A DNA stretch of 64,000 bases from Methanobrevibacter sp. (GTDB taxonomy: Archaea > Methanobacteriota > Methanobacteria > Methanobacteriales > Methanobacteriaceae). Numbering within the stretch: the first letter of the stretch is position 1; each line of letters starts with the position of its first letter. Position numbers and translations under genes: made by a program. The DNA lies in contig NZ_SUTM01000009.1 in NCBI RefSeq assembly GCF_015062935.1, positions 40,688-104,687 on the forward strand. Direction: 5' to 3'. A model generated the notes under the pieces. It saw only the letters and a list, made by a program, of their open reading frames with translations, searched no databases and was not told where the DNA came from. Below, piece by piece: positions 18,171 through 28,533 of this stretch.

Positions 18171-19325
18171 TTATACAATACATTTTTTATTAATGATATA
18201 TAATATATTTTTCGTTTCTACACGATTACATATATTAAGGTAAGGATTTTTAGAAAAAGATTTGAAAATAACAAATTCAGCCAGATTACCCTCATTCATG
18301 ACCGCTTTTTGTATAACATTATTTACATCATGTCTGCAAACGTTAGTTGTAGCCATCTGCAATAACTTTGACGGTTCAATATAACCATTATAATATACAG
18401 ACATTAATTTTAAAGTGAATTCCAACTCCCTTAACATATTTGGGGAGTTTAACATTACATTATCTGTTCCAAGAAGTGGAGTCATACCCATATCCAACAT
18501 TTCATTCAGCCTGCAGACCCCAACATTAAGTGTGGCGTTTGCCCTCGGACATACCACCGTATTGGTATTGGCTTTTAAAACAAGCTCCAAATCATTGTTT
18601 TTGGGGTTTGTTAAATGAACCAGCTGGTCAAAGTTACTGTCAACACCTTTTTCTATTTCAGTTTTTCCAAATTTATCCAATGATTCAATCTGGTTTGAAT
18701 CTGATTCCGCCACATGAATTGAGGATATTTTATTTTGCCTTTTACATTCACTGGCAATTATTCGAGCAACATCGTCAGTTATTTCACCAAAACCGCTTGG
18801 AGCAATGCCGTCACAAACCTTCAATAGCTTTCTGATTGCATTTTTCACTTTACTTAAATCAGGATCTTCACCATAGAAACTATCGTCACGGCCCAGAATT
18901 ATCGGTTTGATTGGAATATCCTCACTGGCTTTTCTTAAAAGTTTAGCTCCCTTAAGTCCACCTTCACGGTAATCTATAAAATGAGTTGTGCCTGAGTTGA
19001 CCATGTCCCACATTGACTGTTTCATTGCTTCAATCAATTCATCATCACTGGCATTGGCCAAGGCTTTATGCTTGACGCCATTCGGTGGCTTTACCATTTC
19101 ACTTAAGGATAATCCATATCCTTCATCTTTAATAATTGAATCCCCAATATGAATATGGCCATTGATAAATGAAGGACATACAATTGCCCCTTCGACATCA
19201 ATAATTTTACCTTCGTTTAGGTCTTTTCCAATATTAATGATTTTACCATCATCAACGACGATATTTTCTTTGGCTGGAATTAAATTTTGACCTTTTAAAA
19301 TAATTCCGTTAGCTATTGTAAACAT
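18171..19325 (-). CDS. Amidohydrolase family metal-dependent deaminase/hydrolase
   Basis: The 384-residue protein has the metal-dependent amidohydrolase barrel. Ligands are visible as NGHIHIGDS (HxH), IHVAESD (His) and LLGTDN (Asp), with an outer beta-sandwich formed by both termini. The HVAES and TDN motifs are those of the cytosine/adenosine deaminase and chlorohydrolase branch. The substrate cannot be fixed from sequence; S-adenosylhomocysteine, guanine or modified nucleosides are possible. It leads the minus-strand run with uspA, the CBS gene and the 152-residue unknown. Confidence 0.82.
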   Translation of the reverse strand: MFTIANGIILKGQNLIPAKENIVVDDGKIINIGKDLNEGKIIDVEGAIVCPSFINGHIHIGDSIIKDEGYGLSLSEMVKPPNGVKHKALANASDDELIEAMKQSMWDMVNSGTTHFIDYREGGLKGAKLLRKASEDIPIKPIILGRDDSFYGEDPDLSKVKNAIRKLLKVCDGIAPSGFGEITDDVARIIASECKRQNKISSIHVAESDSNQIESLDKFGKTEIEKGVDSNFDQLVHLTNPKNNDLELVLKANTNTVVCPRANATLNVGVCRLNEMLDMGMTPLLGTDNVMLNSPNMLRELEFTLKLMSVYYNGYIEPSKLLQMATTNVCRHDVNNVIQKAVMNEGNLAEFVIFKSFSKNPYLNICNRVETKNILYIINKKCIV

Positions 19326-19465
19326 TAAAGTAGAATCTAATTTTTTTTATTAAAATAATTTTTCATTCATTACATTTATTTAATTGAAATTAATAATAAT
19401 ATACTATAACGGTTGAAAAACCACAGATACTTAAAACCTCACTAAATCCCTTTTAGCAAACGGAG

Positions 19466-20059
19466 ATGATTTCTATTAACTCTCAGGAAATAAGATACTT
19501 CTACAGAAATATTGTAAAAACTGGCGATGTATACAGAGTTAAACATAACAATAAAGATTATGGAGAGTTCAGGAAATTATCCGATGCACTGTATGAACGT
19601 GACGCGCTGTTTTTTTGTAATTTCGACTATGATTTGCTTGTTGAATGCGACCTCGAAAACAAATATGAACATATGGAACTGCCACCATTTCCTGAAAAAA
19701 GACCTAAAGGCCGTATAAGAGGTACAAAATTCAACAAAAAGGAAAGGGAAGGTGAAATTCTTTTTGACCACAAGGTGAAAGGATTCTATATTAAAAGAAT
19801 GGACGATATTATCGGTTATTATGATACCATGACCGAAGCATTTTATTACAAAAAGCTATTGATGGACAATGACTGGGACATGAGCGTTTTAAAAAGCAAC
19901 ATTACCGAAAGAATTGAAGTCAATAAGGTTATCGACCAAACCAAAGAGTATAAAGTTCAATTAAATTATTGTCCTAAATGTAAAAGCAAGTTAAAAATCG
20001 ATGCGAAAGAGTGTCCTTCCTGCGGTATCAATATTGAAGAATATCTGTATAATAATTAA
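19466..20059 (+). CDS. Zinc-ribbon protein of unknown function
   Basis: The 197-residue protein ends in a zinc ribbon (CPKCKSKLKI...CPSCGINIEEY). Its N-terminal part has two similar segments that look like AP2-like or YegP-like short beta units (VKTGDVYRVKHNNKDYGEF and VKGFYIKRMDDIIGYYDT), with a basic linker (PEKRPKGRIRGTKFNKKERE) between them. This suggests nucleic-acid binding, which I infer only from composition. GGAG directly abuts the ATG at 19466 without spacing, so initiation may be leaderless or unusual. Confidence 0.7.
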   Translation: MISINSQEIRYFYRNIVKTGDVYRVKHNNKDYGEFRKLSDALYERDALFFCNFDYDLLVECDLENKYEHMELPPFPEKRPKGRIRGTKFNKKEREGEILFDHKVKGFYIKRMDDIIGYYDTMTEAFYYKKLLMDNDWDMSVLKSNITERIEVNKVIDQTKEYKVQLNYCPKCKSKLKIDAKECPSCGINIEEYLYNN

Positions 20060-20079
20060 AAAAAAGAGATGGAAAATGA

Positions 20080-23000
20080 TTATTCCCCATCTGCATAGTC
20101 ATTTAAAGATTTAACATTGAGTTCATTATCCTGTACTGCTGCAATTGCATTTAATACTGCTCTTGCACCTGACAATGTGGTAACATATGGAATACCCAGT
20201 TCAATTGCTAATCTTCTGATAATATAACCGTCTTTAGCAGACTGTTTACCTTCAGATGTGTTAATAATCAAATCAATTTCCTTGTTTAAAATTGCATCAC
20301 GGATGTTTGGAGATCCTTGAGATACTTTTTTAATGAATTCAACATTATCCAAACCTGTTGCAATTCCAGTACCTTCAGTGGCTACAATTTCAAATCCTAA
20401 ATTAGAAGCTTTTTCAGCGATAGGTCTGATTTTCTTTTTATCGGCTTCTTTAACACTCATAAATATTTTACCTTCTTTAGGCAATTCCATACCTGCGGAA
20501 AGTTGGGATTTATAAAATGCCATTCCAAATGATTCATCAATACCTATACTTTCACCGGTAGATTTCATTTCAGGACCTAAAACAGTATCTGATTCAGGTA
20601 ATTTCAAGAATGGGAATACGGATTCTTTTACAGCCACATGATCAATTTTAATTTCTTTTGTTAAATTGAAGTCTTTTAATTTAGCACCATGCATAATCCA
20701 TGTCGCAACTTTGGCTAATGGTACGCCAATAGCTTTACTTACAAATGGAACAGTCCTACTTGCACGAGGGTTCGCTTCAATGATGTAAACCATTTCTTCA
20801 TCAAGTTTGACTGCATATTGGATGTTCATTAAACCTTTAACATCTAATTCCAATGCTAATTTTCTTGAATTTTCACGGATAGTGTCTAGAATATGTACTG
20901 GAATAGTTTGAGGTGGTATTACACAAGCGGAATCACCTGAGTGAACACCTGCTTCTTCAATGTGTTCCATAATTCCTGCGATGAATACATCCTCACCATC
21001 ACATAAAAGGTCAACATCAAGTTCAATAGCATCTTCCAGGAACTTGTCTACAAGAATAGGGTGGTCTGGTGAAACTTTCACAGCCTCTTTCATATATTCT
21101 TCAAGTTCATTAACATCATAAACAATTTCCATAGCTCTTCCACCAATAACATATGATGGACGTACTAAAACAGGATATGTGATTCTTTCAGCAATTTCTT
21201 TTGCTTCATCAAAGGAATTAGCTGTTCCATATGGTGCTTGATGAATGTGTAATTTTTCTAAAACTTCTGCAAACAATTCTCTGTCTTCAACTCTGTCAAT
21301 ACTTTCATAAGGAGTTCCCAGGATTTTTACACCAGCGTTTGCCAGAGGAACTGCCAGGTTAATGGAAGTCTGACCACCGAACTGTACAATGACACCGTCA
21401 GGTTTTTCCTGTTCAATTACTCCCATTACATCTTCAAAGGTTAATGGTTCAAAGAACAGCTTATCTGAAATGTCATAGTCAGTACTTACTGTTTCAGGGT
21501 TGTTGTTGATTAAGATTGTTTCAATTCCATCTTCTTTTAAAGCTAAAGATGAATGTACACAACAGTAATCGAATTCAATACCCTGACCAATTCTGATTGG
21601 TCCCGCACCAAGAATTACAACTTTCTTTTTATTGGTGGAAACTAATTCATTACCTTTATCGTAACTGCTGTAGTAGTAAGGAGTTTTTGCTTCAAACTCT
21701 GCCGCACAGGTATCCACCATTTTATAAGATTGTTTGATGTTGTATCTTGAAAGCAAGTTTCTGACATACTCTTCAGTCTGACCGGCCAATGTAGCCAATC
21801 TTTTATTTGAAAATCCGAGTTGTTTTGCTTTTCTTAAGTAATCTTCATCATTTAATTTATCTGCAGTAACATCATTTTCAAAGTTGACGATGTTTCTGAT
21901 TTTGTATAGGAAGAAATTATCAATTTTTGTAAGTTCTCTGATTTTGTCAATGTCCATTCCATCTTTAATAGCTGAATAGATTTGGAAATAAATCAAATCA
22001 GTAGGATGGGATAAATCTTCTTCAGACCATTCAACATATTCAAACCCATCAAAGCCCATATCAAGTGATCTTAATGCTTTTTGGAATGCTTCTTCAAATG
22101 TTCTTCCGATAGCCATTACTTCTCCGGTTGCTTTCATTTGAACACCAACTTCACGGCTGATTCCTTTAAATTTATCAAACGGCCATCTTGGTATTTTAAT
22201 TACAACATAATCGATTGCCGGTTCAAATGAAGCAGGGGTTTCTTTGGTAATGTCGTTTTTGATTTCATCCAGGGTCATTCCTAAAGCCACTTTTGATGAA
22301 ATTTTTGCAATAGGATAACCGGTTGCTTTTGAAGCAAGTGCACTACTTCTTGATACACGAGGGTTTACTTCAATAACTTTATATTCATCGGTTTCAGGGT
22401 TTAAAGCGAACTGAATATTACATCCGCCTCTGATTCCTAATGCTCTGATAATTTTTATGGATGCATCACGCATTTTCTGAATAGTTTCATCACAGAGGTT
22501 TTGAATCGGAGCGACTACAACACTGTCCCCGGTGTGAATTCCCATAGGATCAATGTTTTCCATGGTACATACGATGATACAGGTATCTTCCTTATCCCTC
22601 ATAACCTCAAATTCTATTTCTTTCCAACCAAGAACTGATTCGTCAATGAGAACCTGATTAATGAAACTCATGTCCAAACCATGATTTGCAATTTCGATTA
22701 ATTCCTCTTCATTGTGGGCGATTCCCCCACCGGTTCCACCTAATGTGAATGCAGGTCTGACAATGACCGGATAACCAATTTCCTTTACAGCTTCCAGTGC
22801 TGCATCTACGCTTTCTACCGCTTCACATTTTGGAATTTCCTCACCGATTTCTTCCATTAAGTTTGCGAATAAATCACGGTCTTCCACATCTTTAATTGTT
22901 TGAACATCAGAACCAATAACTTTGATTCCTTCGAGTAAACCTAAATCTCCAAGTCCTGTTGCAATATTCAATCCAGTTTGTCCACCCATGGTTGGTAAAA

Positions 23001-23256
23001 TAGCATCAATGTCCTCTTCTTCAATAATTTTTGCAACAACTTCAGGAGTCAATGGTTCTGTATAAACAGTATCGGCCATATCAATATCAGTTTGAATAGT
23101 AGCAGGATTACTGTTAACTAAAACAGTTTCAATTCCTTCCTCTCTTAATGATTTACATGCTTGTGAACCTGAATAATCGAACTCGGCAGCCTGTCCAATT
23201 TGAATAGGTCCAGAACCAATAATTAATACTTTTTTAATATCTTTATCTACTGGCAT
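20080..23256 (-). CDS. carB: Carbamoyl-phosphate synthase large subunit
   Basis: The 1058-residue enzyme has the two homologous ATP-grasp synthetase halves. The first begins [25 protein letters not shown] and the second [24 protein letters not shown]-terminal MGS-like allosteric domain follows (from about residue 930). It makes carbamoyl phosphate from glutamine-derived ammonia, bicarbonate and two ATP for pyrimidine and arginine synthesis. It is full length in one chain, unlike the split forms of some archaea. It lies 21 bp downstream of carA, with a GTGAGG ribosome binding site. Confidence 0.98.
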   Translation of the reverse strand: MPVDKDIKKVLIIGSGPIQIGQAAEFDYSGSQACKSLREEGIETVLVNSNPATIQTDIDMADTVYTEPLTPEVVAKIIEEEDIDAILPTMGGQTGLNIATGLGDLGLLEGIKVIGSDVQTIKDVEDRDLFANLMEEIGEEIPKCEAVESVDAALEAVKEIGYPVIVRPAFTLGGTGGGIAHNEEELIEIANHGLDMSFINQVLIDESVLGWKEIEFEVMRDKEDTCIIVCTMENIDPMGIHTGDSVVVAPIQNLCDETIQKMRDASIKIIRALGIRGGCNIQFALNPETDEYKVIEVNPRVSRSSALASKATGYPIAKISSKVALGMTLDEIKNDITKETPASFEPAIDYVVIKIPRWPFDKFKGISREVGVQMKATGEVMAIGRTFEEAFQKALRSLDMGFDGFEYVEWSEEDLSHPTDLIYFQIYSAIKDGMDIDKIRELTKIDNFFLYKIRNIVNFENDVTADKLNDEDYLRKAKQLGFSNKRLATLAGQTEEYVRNLLSRYNIKQSYKMVDTCAAEFEAKTPYYYSSYDKGNELVSTNKKKVVILGAGPIRIGQGIEFDYCCVHSSLALKEDGIETILINNNPETVSTDYDISDKLFFEPLTFEDVMGVIEQEKPDGVIVQFGGQTSINLAVPLANAGVKILGTPYESIDRVEDRELFAEVLEKLHIHQAPYGTANSFDEAKEIAERITYPVLVRPSYVIGGRAMEIVYDVNELEEYMKEAVKVSPDHPILVDKFLEDAIELDVDLLCDGEDVFIAGIMEHIEEAGVHSGDSACVIPPQTIPVHILDTIRENSRKLALELDVKGLMNIQYAVKLDEEMVYIIEANPRASRTVPFVSKAIGVPLAKVATWIMHGAKLKDFNLTKEIKIDHVAVKESVFPFLKLPESDTVLGPEMKSTGESIGIDESFGMAFYKSQLSAGMELPKEGKIFMSVKEADKKKIRPIAEKASNLGFEIVATEGTGIATGLDNVEFIKKVSQGSPNIRDAILNKEIDLIINTSEGKQSAKDGYIIRRLAIELGIPYVTTLSGARAVLNAIAAVQDNELNVKSLNDYADGE

Positions 23257-23277
23257 TTGTAATCCTCACTAAATATT

Positions 23278-24360
23278 TTAATAATCATCCATCATTTGAC
23301 TGAACTCATCAAAAGTGCTTCTTGTATCATTTGGACCCGGACCTGCTTCAGGATGGTACTGTATACAATGCAAAGGTAATTCCTTGTGTGAAATACCTTC
23401 CGGAGTTCCGTCATTCAAGTTAACATGAGTTAATACTAAATCTGTTTCTTTTAAGGATTCCTTATCTATTGTGAATCCATGGTTTTGTGATGTGATAAAT
23501 ACTTTTCCAGTGTTTAAATCTTTTACTGGTTGGTTTTCACCACGGTGTCCAAATTTCATTTTGTATGACCTTGCACCGAATGATTTGGCAATCAATTGCT
23601 GACCCATACAAATTCCAAAAATAGGGAGTCTGTTTGATAACTTTTTCATAGTTTCAATAGTTTCAGTCACCCTATCAGGATTTCCAGGTCCTGAAGTAAT
23701 CATCAAACCATTTGGAGAGTAATCTAAAATAGTTTTATAATCAGTATCATAAGGGAATAGAATAACTCCAATGTCCCTTTCTAAAAATGAGTTAATGATA
23801 TTCTTTTTAACACCACAGTCAATTAGTGCAACTTTTTTATCGGCGTCTTCATTGAATATTTTAATTTCTTTAGTTGAAACCAAAGGCACAACATCAATAT
23901 CTTCAATACTTGGTTGAGACTTTGCCATTTCAATTAACTTGTCGTCATCTATGTCTTCTGTTGTTATTGCGGCTTTAAGTGAACCTCTTTCCCTGATTTT
24001 TAAAGTTAAATCACGAGTATCGATTCCACTAATTCCAGGGGTTTCAAATTCTTTTAAGAATTCATCCAAAGTTTTTTGAGGTCCCCAGTTGGAAACTTCA
24101 CGACATACCTCACGACAGACAAATCCTTCAACCTGAATTTTATCAGATTGATACCACTTCTCACTTACACCATGATTTCCTTCCAATGGGTAAGTAGACA
24201 TTAATATTTCTCCTTTAAAAGACGGATCAGTTAATGATTCAGTATAACCACCCATACCTGTAGAAAAAACAAGTTCTCCTAATTTGGTGGTTTCATAACC
24301 GAATGCTTCACCTTTTAAAACAGTTCCATCTTCCAAAGCCAATTTAGCTATTTTTACCAT
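23278..24360 (-). CDS. carA: Carbamoyl-phosphate synthase small subunit
   Basis: The 360-residue glutamine amidotransferase subunit has the CPSase small-chain N-terminal domain ([18 protein letters not shown]) and a class I GATase domain. The nucleophile lies in [15 protein letters not shown] and the His-Glu pair in [11 protein letters not shown]. It hydrolyses glutamine and channels ammonia to CarB. GGTGAT precedes the ATG. It forms an operon with carB, and the promoter lies in the divergent spacer shared with the flavin-reductase gene. Confidence 0.98.
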   Translation of the reverse strand: MVKIAKLALEDGTVLKGEAFGYETTKLGELVFSTGMGGYTESLTDPSFKGEILMSTYPLEGNHGVSEKWYQSDKIQVEGFVCREVCREVSNWGPQKTLDEFLKEFETPGISGIDTRDLTLKIRERGSLKAAITTEDIDDDKLIEMAKSQPSIEDIDVVPLVSTKEIKIFNEDADKKVALIDCGVKKNIINSFLERDIGVILFPYDTDYKTILDYSPNGLMITSGPGNPDRVTETIETMKKLSNRLPIFGICMGQQLIAKSFGARSYKMKFGHRGENQPVKDLNTGKVFITSQNHGFTIDKESLKETDLVLTHVNLNDGTPEGISHKELPLHCIQYHPEAGPGPNDTRSTFDEFSQMMDDY

Positions 24361-24482
24361 TAAATCACCATTTTAAGAAAATATAATTCTCTATCTTTAA
24401 TATATATTATTTTACTATATTATTAAATTATGGTTTTTTAAAAAATTTAAGAAAATTTTTGAATATTTTTTAAAAGTAATAT

Positions 24483-24499
24483 TTTTAGGTATGCCAAAA
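24483..24499. promoter_or_regulatory. Candidate DtxR/MDR1-like operator upstream of flavin reductase
   Basis: The sequence TTTTAGG-TATG-CCAAAAT is an imperfect inverted repeat close to the TTAGGNNNNCCTAA-type sites bound by archaeal DtxR-family repressors such as MDR1. It lies about 45 bp upstream of the flavin-reductase start, near where a TATA box or start site would be. One arm has an extra mismatch, so the assignment is tentative. Confidence 0.25.
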
Positions 24500-24543
24500 T
24501 ATTTAAATGAAAACTTAAAAAATCATAACAAGGAGATGAAAAA

Positions 24544-25119
24544 ATGAGAAAAAACTTTGAAAAAGCAATGGTAACTCCGCTTCCAGTCCTAATGATTGGA
24601 ACTTATGACGAAGAAGGAAACGCAAATGTAATGAATATCGCTTGGGGAGGTCAATGTGGACCAAAACATATCGCAATCAACATTGGACTTCCAGAAGTGG
24701 AAAAAAAGACTTTAACAAACATTAAATCTAAAAAAGAATTCACACTAAGCTATGCAACTAAAGACACAATGGCGATATCCGATTACTTTGGATTATTCTC
24801 TGGAAATGTAGTTGACAAAATAGCTGAAGCAGAAGTGACTGTCGAAAAAGCAGAAAATGTAGATGCTCCAATAATTGCAGAATATCCTTTAACAGCAGAA
24901 TGCAAAGTAATAGAAATGGTCGAAAATGATTTGGGAGAAATGCACGTTATTGGTGAAATCGTTAATGTCAGTGCAGACGAATCAATTTTAGACGACGATG
25001 GAAATGTATCTGTCGACAAATTACAGCCAATAGCATTTGATTCAATAGGAAATACCTACAGAATTGTTGGAGATGTTGTTGGAACCGCATTCGAAGATGG
25101 AATTAAAGTTAAAAAATAA
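24544..25119 (+). CDS. Flavin reductase family protein (flavoredoxin-like)
   Basis: The 191-residue protein begins with PLPVLMIGTYDEEGNANVMNIAWGGQCGPKHIAINI, the FMN-binding split-barrel signature of flavoredoxin-like proteins in anaerobes. It should bind FMN and shuttle electrons or reduce flavins in the cytosol. An AAGGAGATG ribosome binding site supports the start. The gene is alone, divergent from carAB, with a possible metal-responsive operator upstream. Confidence 0.88.
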   Translation: MRKNFEKAMVTPLPVLMIGTYDEEGNANVMNIAWGGQCGPKHIAINIGLPEVEKKTLTNIKSKKEFTLSYATKDTMAISDYFGLFSGNVVDKIAEAEVTVEKAENVDAPIIAEYPLTAECKVIEMVENDLGEMHVIGEIVNVSADESILDDDGNVSVDKLQPIAFDSIGNTYRIVGDVVGTAFEDGIKVKK

Positions 25120-25217
25120 TTTTAATCCATTTATTATTTTTTTAAAGCAATCACACCAAATACTATTTAATAACTTAAAATATAAATTAGTAGTATTGAA
25201 TTCAAAAAGTGTAAAAA

Positions 25218-26735
25218 ATGGATTTGGAATCTCAAAACCTTATTAAAAAACACCTGAAGAGCAAAGATTTTGCCAAATTTAAAAAACTGATTAGCAAAAC
25301 CACACTGTATGATGTACCTGAGTCCTTAACTGGAGAATTGAGGCCCTATCAGAAAATAGGTTACTCATGGCTGGTTCAAAACATCAGATACGGTTTTGGG
25401 AGCATACTTGCCGACGATATGGGTCTTGGAAAAACAATACAGGTACTGTCTGCAATCCTACATTATAAAGAAAAAGACCTTCTCGAAGACAGAACAGTGC
25501 TGATTATTGTACCGCCAACATTAATTTCAAATTGGGAAAACGAAATCAAGAAGTTCACACCAGATTTGACTTATTTTATTTATCACGGATCCAACAGAAG
25601 CTATCCTTTAGAAAAATATGATATCATTTTGACTTCATATGGGGTTGTAAGACTGGATTTGGACATGTTTTTGGATGAAAGATGGTTTATATGCGTCATT
25701 GATGAAGCTCAAAACATTAAAAATCCGAATACCGAACAAACAAAAGCGATTAAAAGCGTTAATGCAAGGTCCAAAATAGCTTTAACAGGAACACCAATTG
25801 AAAATAGATTAATGGACTATTGGTCAATATTTGACTTTACCAACAAAGGATACCTGTCAACAAAAGATGACTTCAAAAAGCAATTTGTCATGCCAATAGA
25901 AAAGCTTGAAGATGAAGAAACTCTTCTGGAGTTAAAGACAATAGCTAAACCGTTTGTTTTAAGACGTCTGAAAAGCGACGACGACATTAAAGATGAGCTT
26001 CCTGAAAAATTCATAAATGACATTTACTGCACATTATCCAAAAAGCAAGTTAAACTGTATAATGCAATCCTGGAAGAGATTTTCTTCGATATTGAAAACT
26101 CCAAAGGAATTCAGCGAAAAGGAATAATTTTAAAGATATTGACTGCACTAAAACAAACTTGCAATCATCCGGCACAGTTTTTAGCTATTAAAAATCCTAA
26201 AATCAGTGAATCCGGCAAGATGGAGCTTTTGGTAAATATTTTGGAAAATATATTGGCTAACGATGAAAAGGTCATAATATTTACCCAATATGTGGAAATG
26301 GGCAAATTAATCCAGGAGTTAATCTCCAAAAAATTTAAACAGGAAGTGCTCTTTTTACATGGCTCACAAACCCTTAAAGAAAAAACCAGAGTGATTGATA
26401 CTTTCCAAGAAGATGAAAACTATAAAATTTTTGTTGCAACCCTTAAGACTGGAGGAACTGGTTTGAATTTAACCGCCGCACAAAATGTAATCCATTATGA
26501 CTTGTGGTGGAATCCTGCAGTGGAAAATCAGGCAACAGACAGGGTTCACAGAATAGGTCAGGACAAGGACGTGATGGTTTACAGATTCATTACAAAAGGA
26601 ACACTTGAAGAGACAATAGATGCCATAAGCAAACATAAAACTGATCTTGCGGCCAAATCCATAAGTAACGATGAAACATTCCTTACAGAAATGACCGACG
26701 AAGAGTTAAAAGAAGTGTTAGAGTTGAGATTATAA
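25218..26735 (+). CDS. SNF2-family ATPase, motor domain only
   Basis: The 505-residue protein is a complete SNF2 motor: DDMGLGKTIQ (Walker A), VIDEAQNIKN (DEAQ box instead of DEAH), LTGTPIENRL (motif III), FTQYVEMGKLI and DLWWNPAVENQATDRVHRIGQ (motifs V-VI). It translocates on double-stranded DNA. Prokaryotic HepA-type proteins are usually about twice this length, with N-terminal SNF2-associated and zinc-finger SWIM domains; here only about 45 residues precede the motor. It is therefore either a minimal form or an N-terminally truncated gene. Its stop touches the convergent nadC stop with no gap. Confidence 0.9.
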   Translation: MDLESQNLIKKHLKSKDFAKFKKLISKTTLYDVPESLTGELRPYQKIGYSWLVQNIRYGFGSILADDMGLGKTIQVLSAILHYKEKDLLEDRTVLIIVPPTLISNWENEIKKFTPDLTYFIYHGSNRSYPLEKYDIILTSYGVVRLDLDMFLDERWFICVIDEAQNIKNPNTEQTKAIKSVNARSKIALTGTPIENRLMDYWSIFDFTNKGYLSTKDDFKKQFVMPIEKLEDEETLLELKTIAKPFVLRRLKSDDDIKDELPEKFINDIYCTLSKKQVKLYNAILEEIFFDIENSKGIQRKGIILKILTALKQTCNHPAQFLAIKNPKISESGKMELLVNILENILANDEKVIIFTQYVEMGKLIQELISKKFKQEVLFLHGSQTLKEKTRVIDTFQEDENYKIFVATLKTGGTGLNLTAAQNVIHYDLWWNPAVENQATDRVHRIGQDKDVMVYRFITKGTLEETIDAISKHKTDLAAKSISNDETFLTEMTDEELKEVLELRL

Positions 26736-27557
26736 TCAGAATCTCATACTGAAATTAAGGCTTCTTGATGAATGTGTTAATGCACCGATAGATATGATGT
26801 CCACACCCAATTTTGCATATTCCACAATAGTTTCATCAGTTATTCCACCAGATACTTCAATCAATGAATTTTGACGAATGTTTAACTCAGATAACTTATC
26901 AATGACTTCACTTACTTCATCAGGCGACATGTTATCAAGCATTACGATATCCGCACGATTTTCAACACATTTTATTGCATCATCTAAAGTTTCCACTTCA
27001 ATTTCTATTTTTTTAGAAAAGCTGGTGTTTGCCTTTGCTTTTAGCAGCGCATCCAATGGACTTTCACATGTTGCAATATGATTGTCTTTAATTAAAACCA
27101 TATCATCCAAACCGAAGCGATGAGTATCCGCACCACCTACTTTAAGGGCGTATTTGTCAAATTTGGCTATTGCAGGTGAAGTTTTACGTGTTCCCGCAAC
27201 CCTCACATCATAATCCTTAACCATATTAACATAATGATTGGCTGCGCTAGCCACTCCACTCATTCTCATTGACAAATTTAAAACAGTCCTCTCCAAAAGC
27301 AGAATTGTCCTTGCATCTCCGGAAACAGACATCAGCAAATCATTTTTAGAAATTGGAGTCCCATCCTTTAACCAGAACAGAACATTTATCCCATATTCTT
27401 CAAATACATCTCGAATTATATCCATACCTGCTAAAATACCTTCATCTTTAGAAATTATTTGGGCGCTGACCTCACAACCTTCATCAACAACTGCCTGTGA
27501 AGTTATATCCCCAAATCCCATATCTTCATCTAACATGTATTGAATAATCTTGTCCAA
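26736..27557 (-). CDS. nadC: Nicotinate-nucleotide pyrophosphorylase (carboxylating)
   Basis: The 273-residue type II phosphoribosyltransferase contains MSGVASAANHYV, RVAGTRKTSPAIAKFDKYALKVGG with the PRPP/quinolinate-binding Arg/Lys, DDMVLIKDNH and IEVSGGI. It converts quinolinate and PRPP to nicotinate mononucleotide. The start codon is TTG at 27557, supported by AGGTGAT just upstream and by the family's usual start. nadA, the preceding enzyme of the pathway, is encoded nearby on the other strand (29.3 kb), so the NAD genes are linked but not in one operon. Confidence 0.95.
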   Translation of the reverse strand: MDKIIQYMLDEDMGFGDITSQAVVDEGCEVSAQIISKDEGILAGMDIIRDVFEEYGINVLFWLKDGTPISKNDLLMSVSGDARTILLLERTVLNLSMRMSGVASAANHYVNMVKDYDVRVAGTRKTSPAIAKFDKYALKVGGADTHRFGLDDMVLIKDNHIATCESPLDALLKAKANTSFSKKIEIEVETLDDAIKCVENRADIVMLDNMSPDEVSEVIDKLSELNIRQNSLIEVSGGITDETIVEYAKLGVDIISIGALTHSSRSLNFSMRF

Positions 27558-27626
27558 AAAATCACCTAAAAATTTAATATAATTATGAATATATATTATT
27601 TAAAGAACTATAAAAGTGATTACATT

Positions 27627-28526
27627 ATGGAAATAATATTTTTAGGGACTTCATCTGCGGTCCATTCAAAAGAAAGAAATCATCCTTCAATAGCTCTGAA
27701 GGCTTTTGGTGATGTCATGCTGTTTGACTGTGGTGAAGGAACTCAAAGACAAATGCTTCATACAAAAGTAAGTCCTATGAAGATATCTAAAATATTTATC
27801 AGCCACTTTCATGGAGACCATATTTTAGGCCTTCCAGGGCTGTTACAGTCATTGGGGCTTCAGGACAGAAAGGAAAAATTAACAATATACGGTCCAAGAG
27901 GATTGAATAAAGTTAAAGATGCAATCTATAACTTTGGTTACTGTAAATTTGATTTTCCAATTGATTTTATTGAAATTGAATCTCAAATCATTGAAGAAAC
28001 TGATGAATATATCATTAAATCACAGTTGGTAAAACATAATGTTCCATCACTTGCATATTCAATTGAAGAGAAGAAAAAACCGAGATTCTTACGTGACAAG
28101 GCTATTGAATTGGGAGTTCCTGTAGGTCCTGCTTTTGGTAAACTGCACAATGGTGAAGAAGTTGAAGTAAATGGCAAAATCATTAAACCTGAACAGGTAC
28201 TTGGAGAACCTAGAAAAGGAATTAAAATAACTTACTCCGGAGATACAAGGCCCTGTGAAGAAATGATTGATCTGGCAAAAGACAGCACCATACTGATTCA
28301 TGAATCCACATTTTCACTGCAGGATGAAGAAAATGCGCTTGAGCATGGCCATTCAACAGCTTCCGATGCTGCATATGTTGCCAAACATTCAAACAGCAAA
28401 GAATTGATATTGACCCATATCAGTACCCGATATAATGGAGAATTTTACAAAATACTGTTGAAAGAGGCCAGAGAAATTTTTGAAAATACCCGAATGGCCT
28501 ATGACCTAATGGAAATTGAGCTATAG
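27627..28526 (+). CDS. rnz: Ribonuclease Z (tRNA 3' processing endonuclease)
   Basis: I place the start at ATG 27627 (MEIIFLGTSSAV), preceded by a GTGATT site; a longer open frame upstream adds an untypical leader. The 299-residue metallo-beta-lactamase fold enzyme has the zinc motif SHFHGDHILGLPG and further ligands in YSGDTRPCEEM and LTHISTRY. It cleaves precursor tRNAs after the discriminator base to give 3' ends ready for CCA addition. It leads a likely operon with the mscS and nadA genes, which follow without gaps. Confidence 0.96.
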   Translation: MEIIFLGTSSAVHSKERNHPSIALKAFGDVMLFDCGEGTQRQMLHTKVSPMKISKIFISHFHGDHILGLPGLLQSLGLQDRKEKLTIYGPRGLNKVKDAIYNFGYCKFDFPIDFIEIESQIIEETDEYIIKSQLVKHNVPSLAYSIEEKKKPRFLRDKAIELGVPVGPAFGKLHNGEEVEVNGKIIKPEQVLGEPRKGIKITYSGDTRPCEEMIDLAKDSTILIHESTFSLQDEENALEHGHSTASDAAYVAKHSNSKELILTHISTRYNGEFYKILLKEAREIFENTRMAYDLMEIEL

Positions 28527-28533
28527 TGATACA

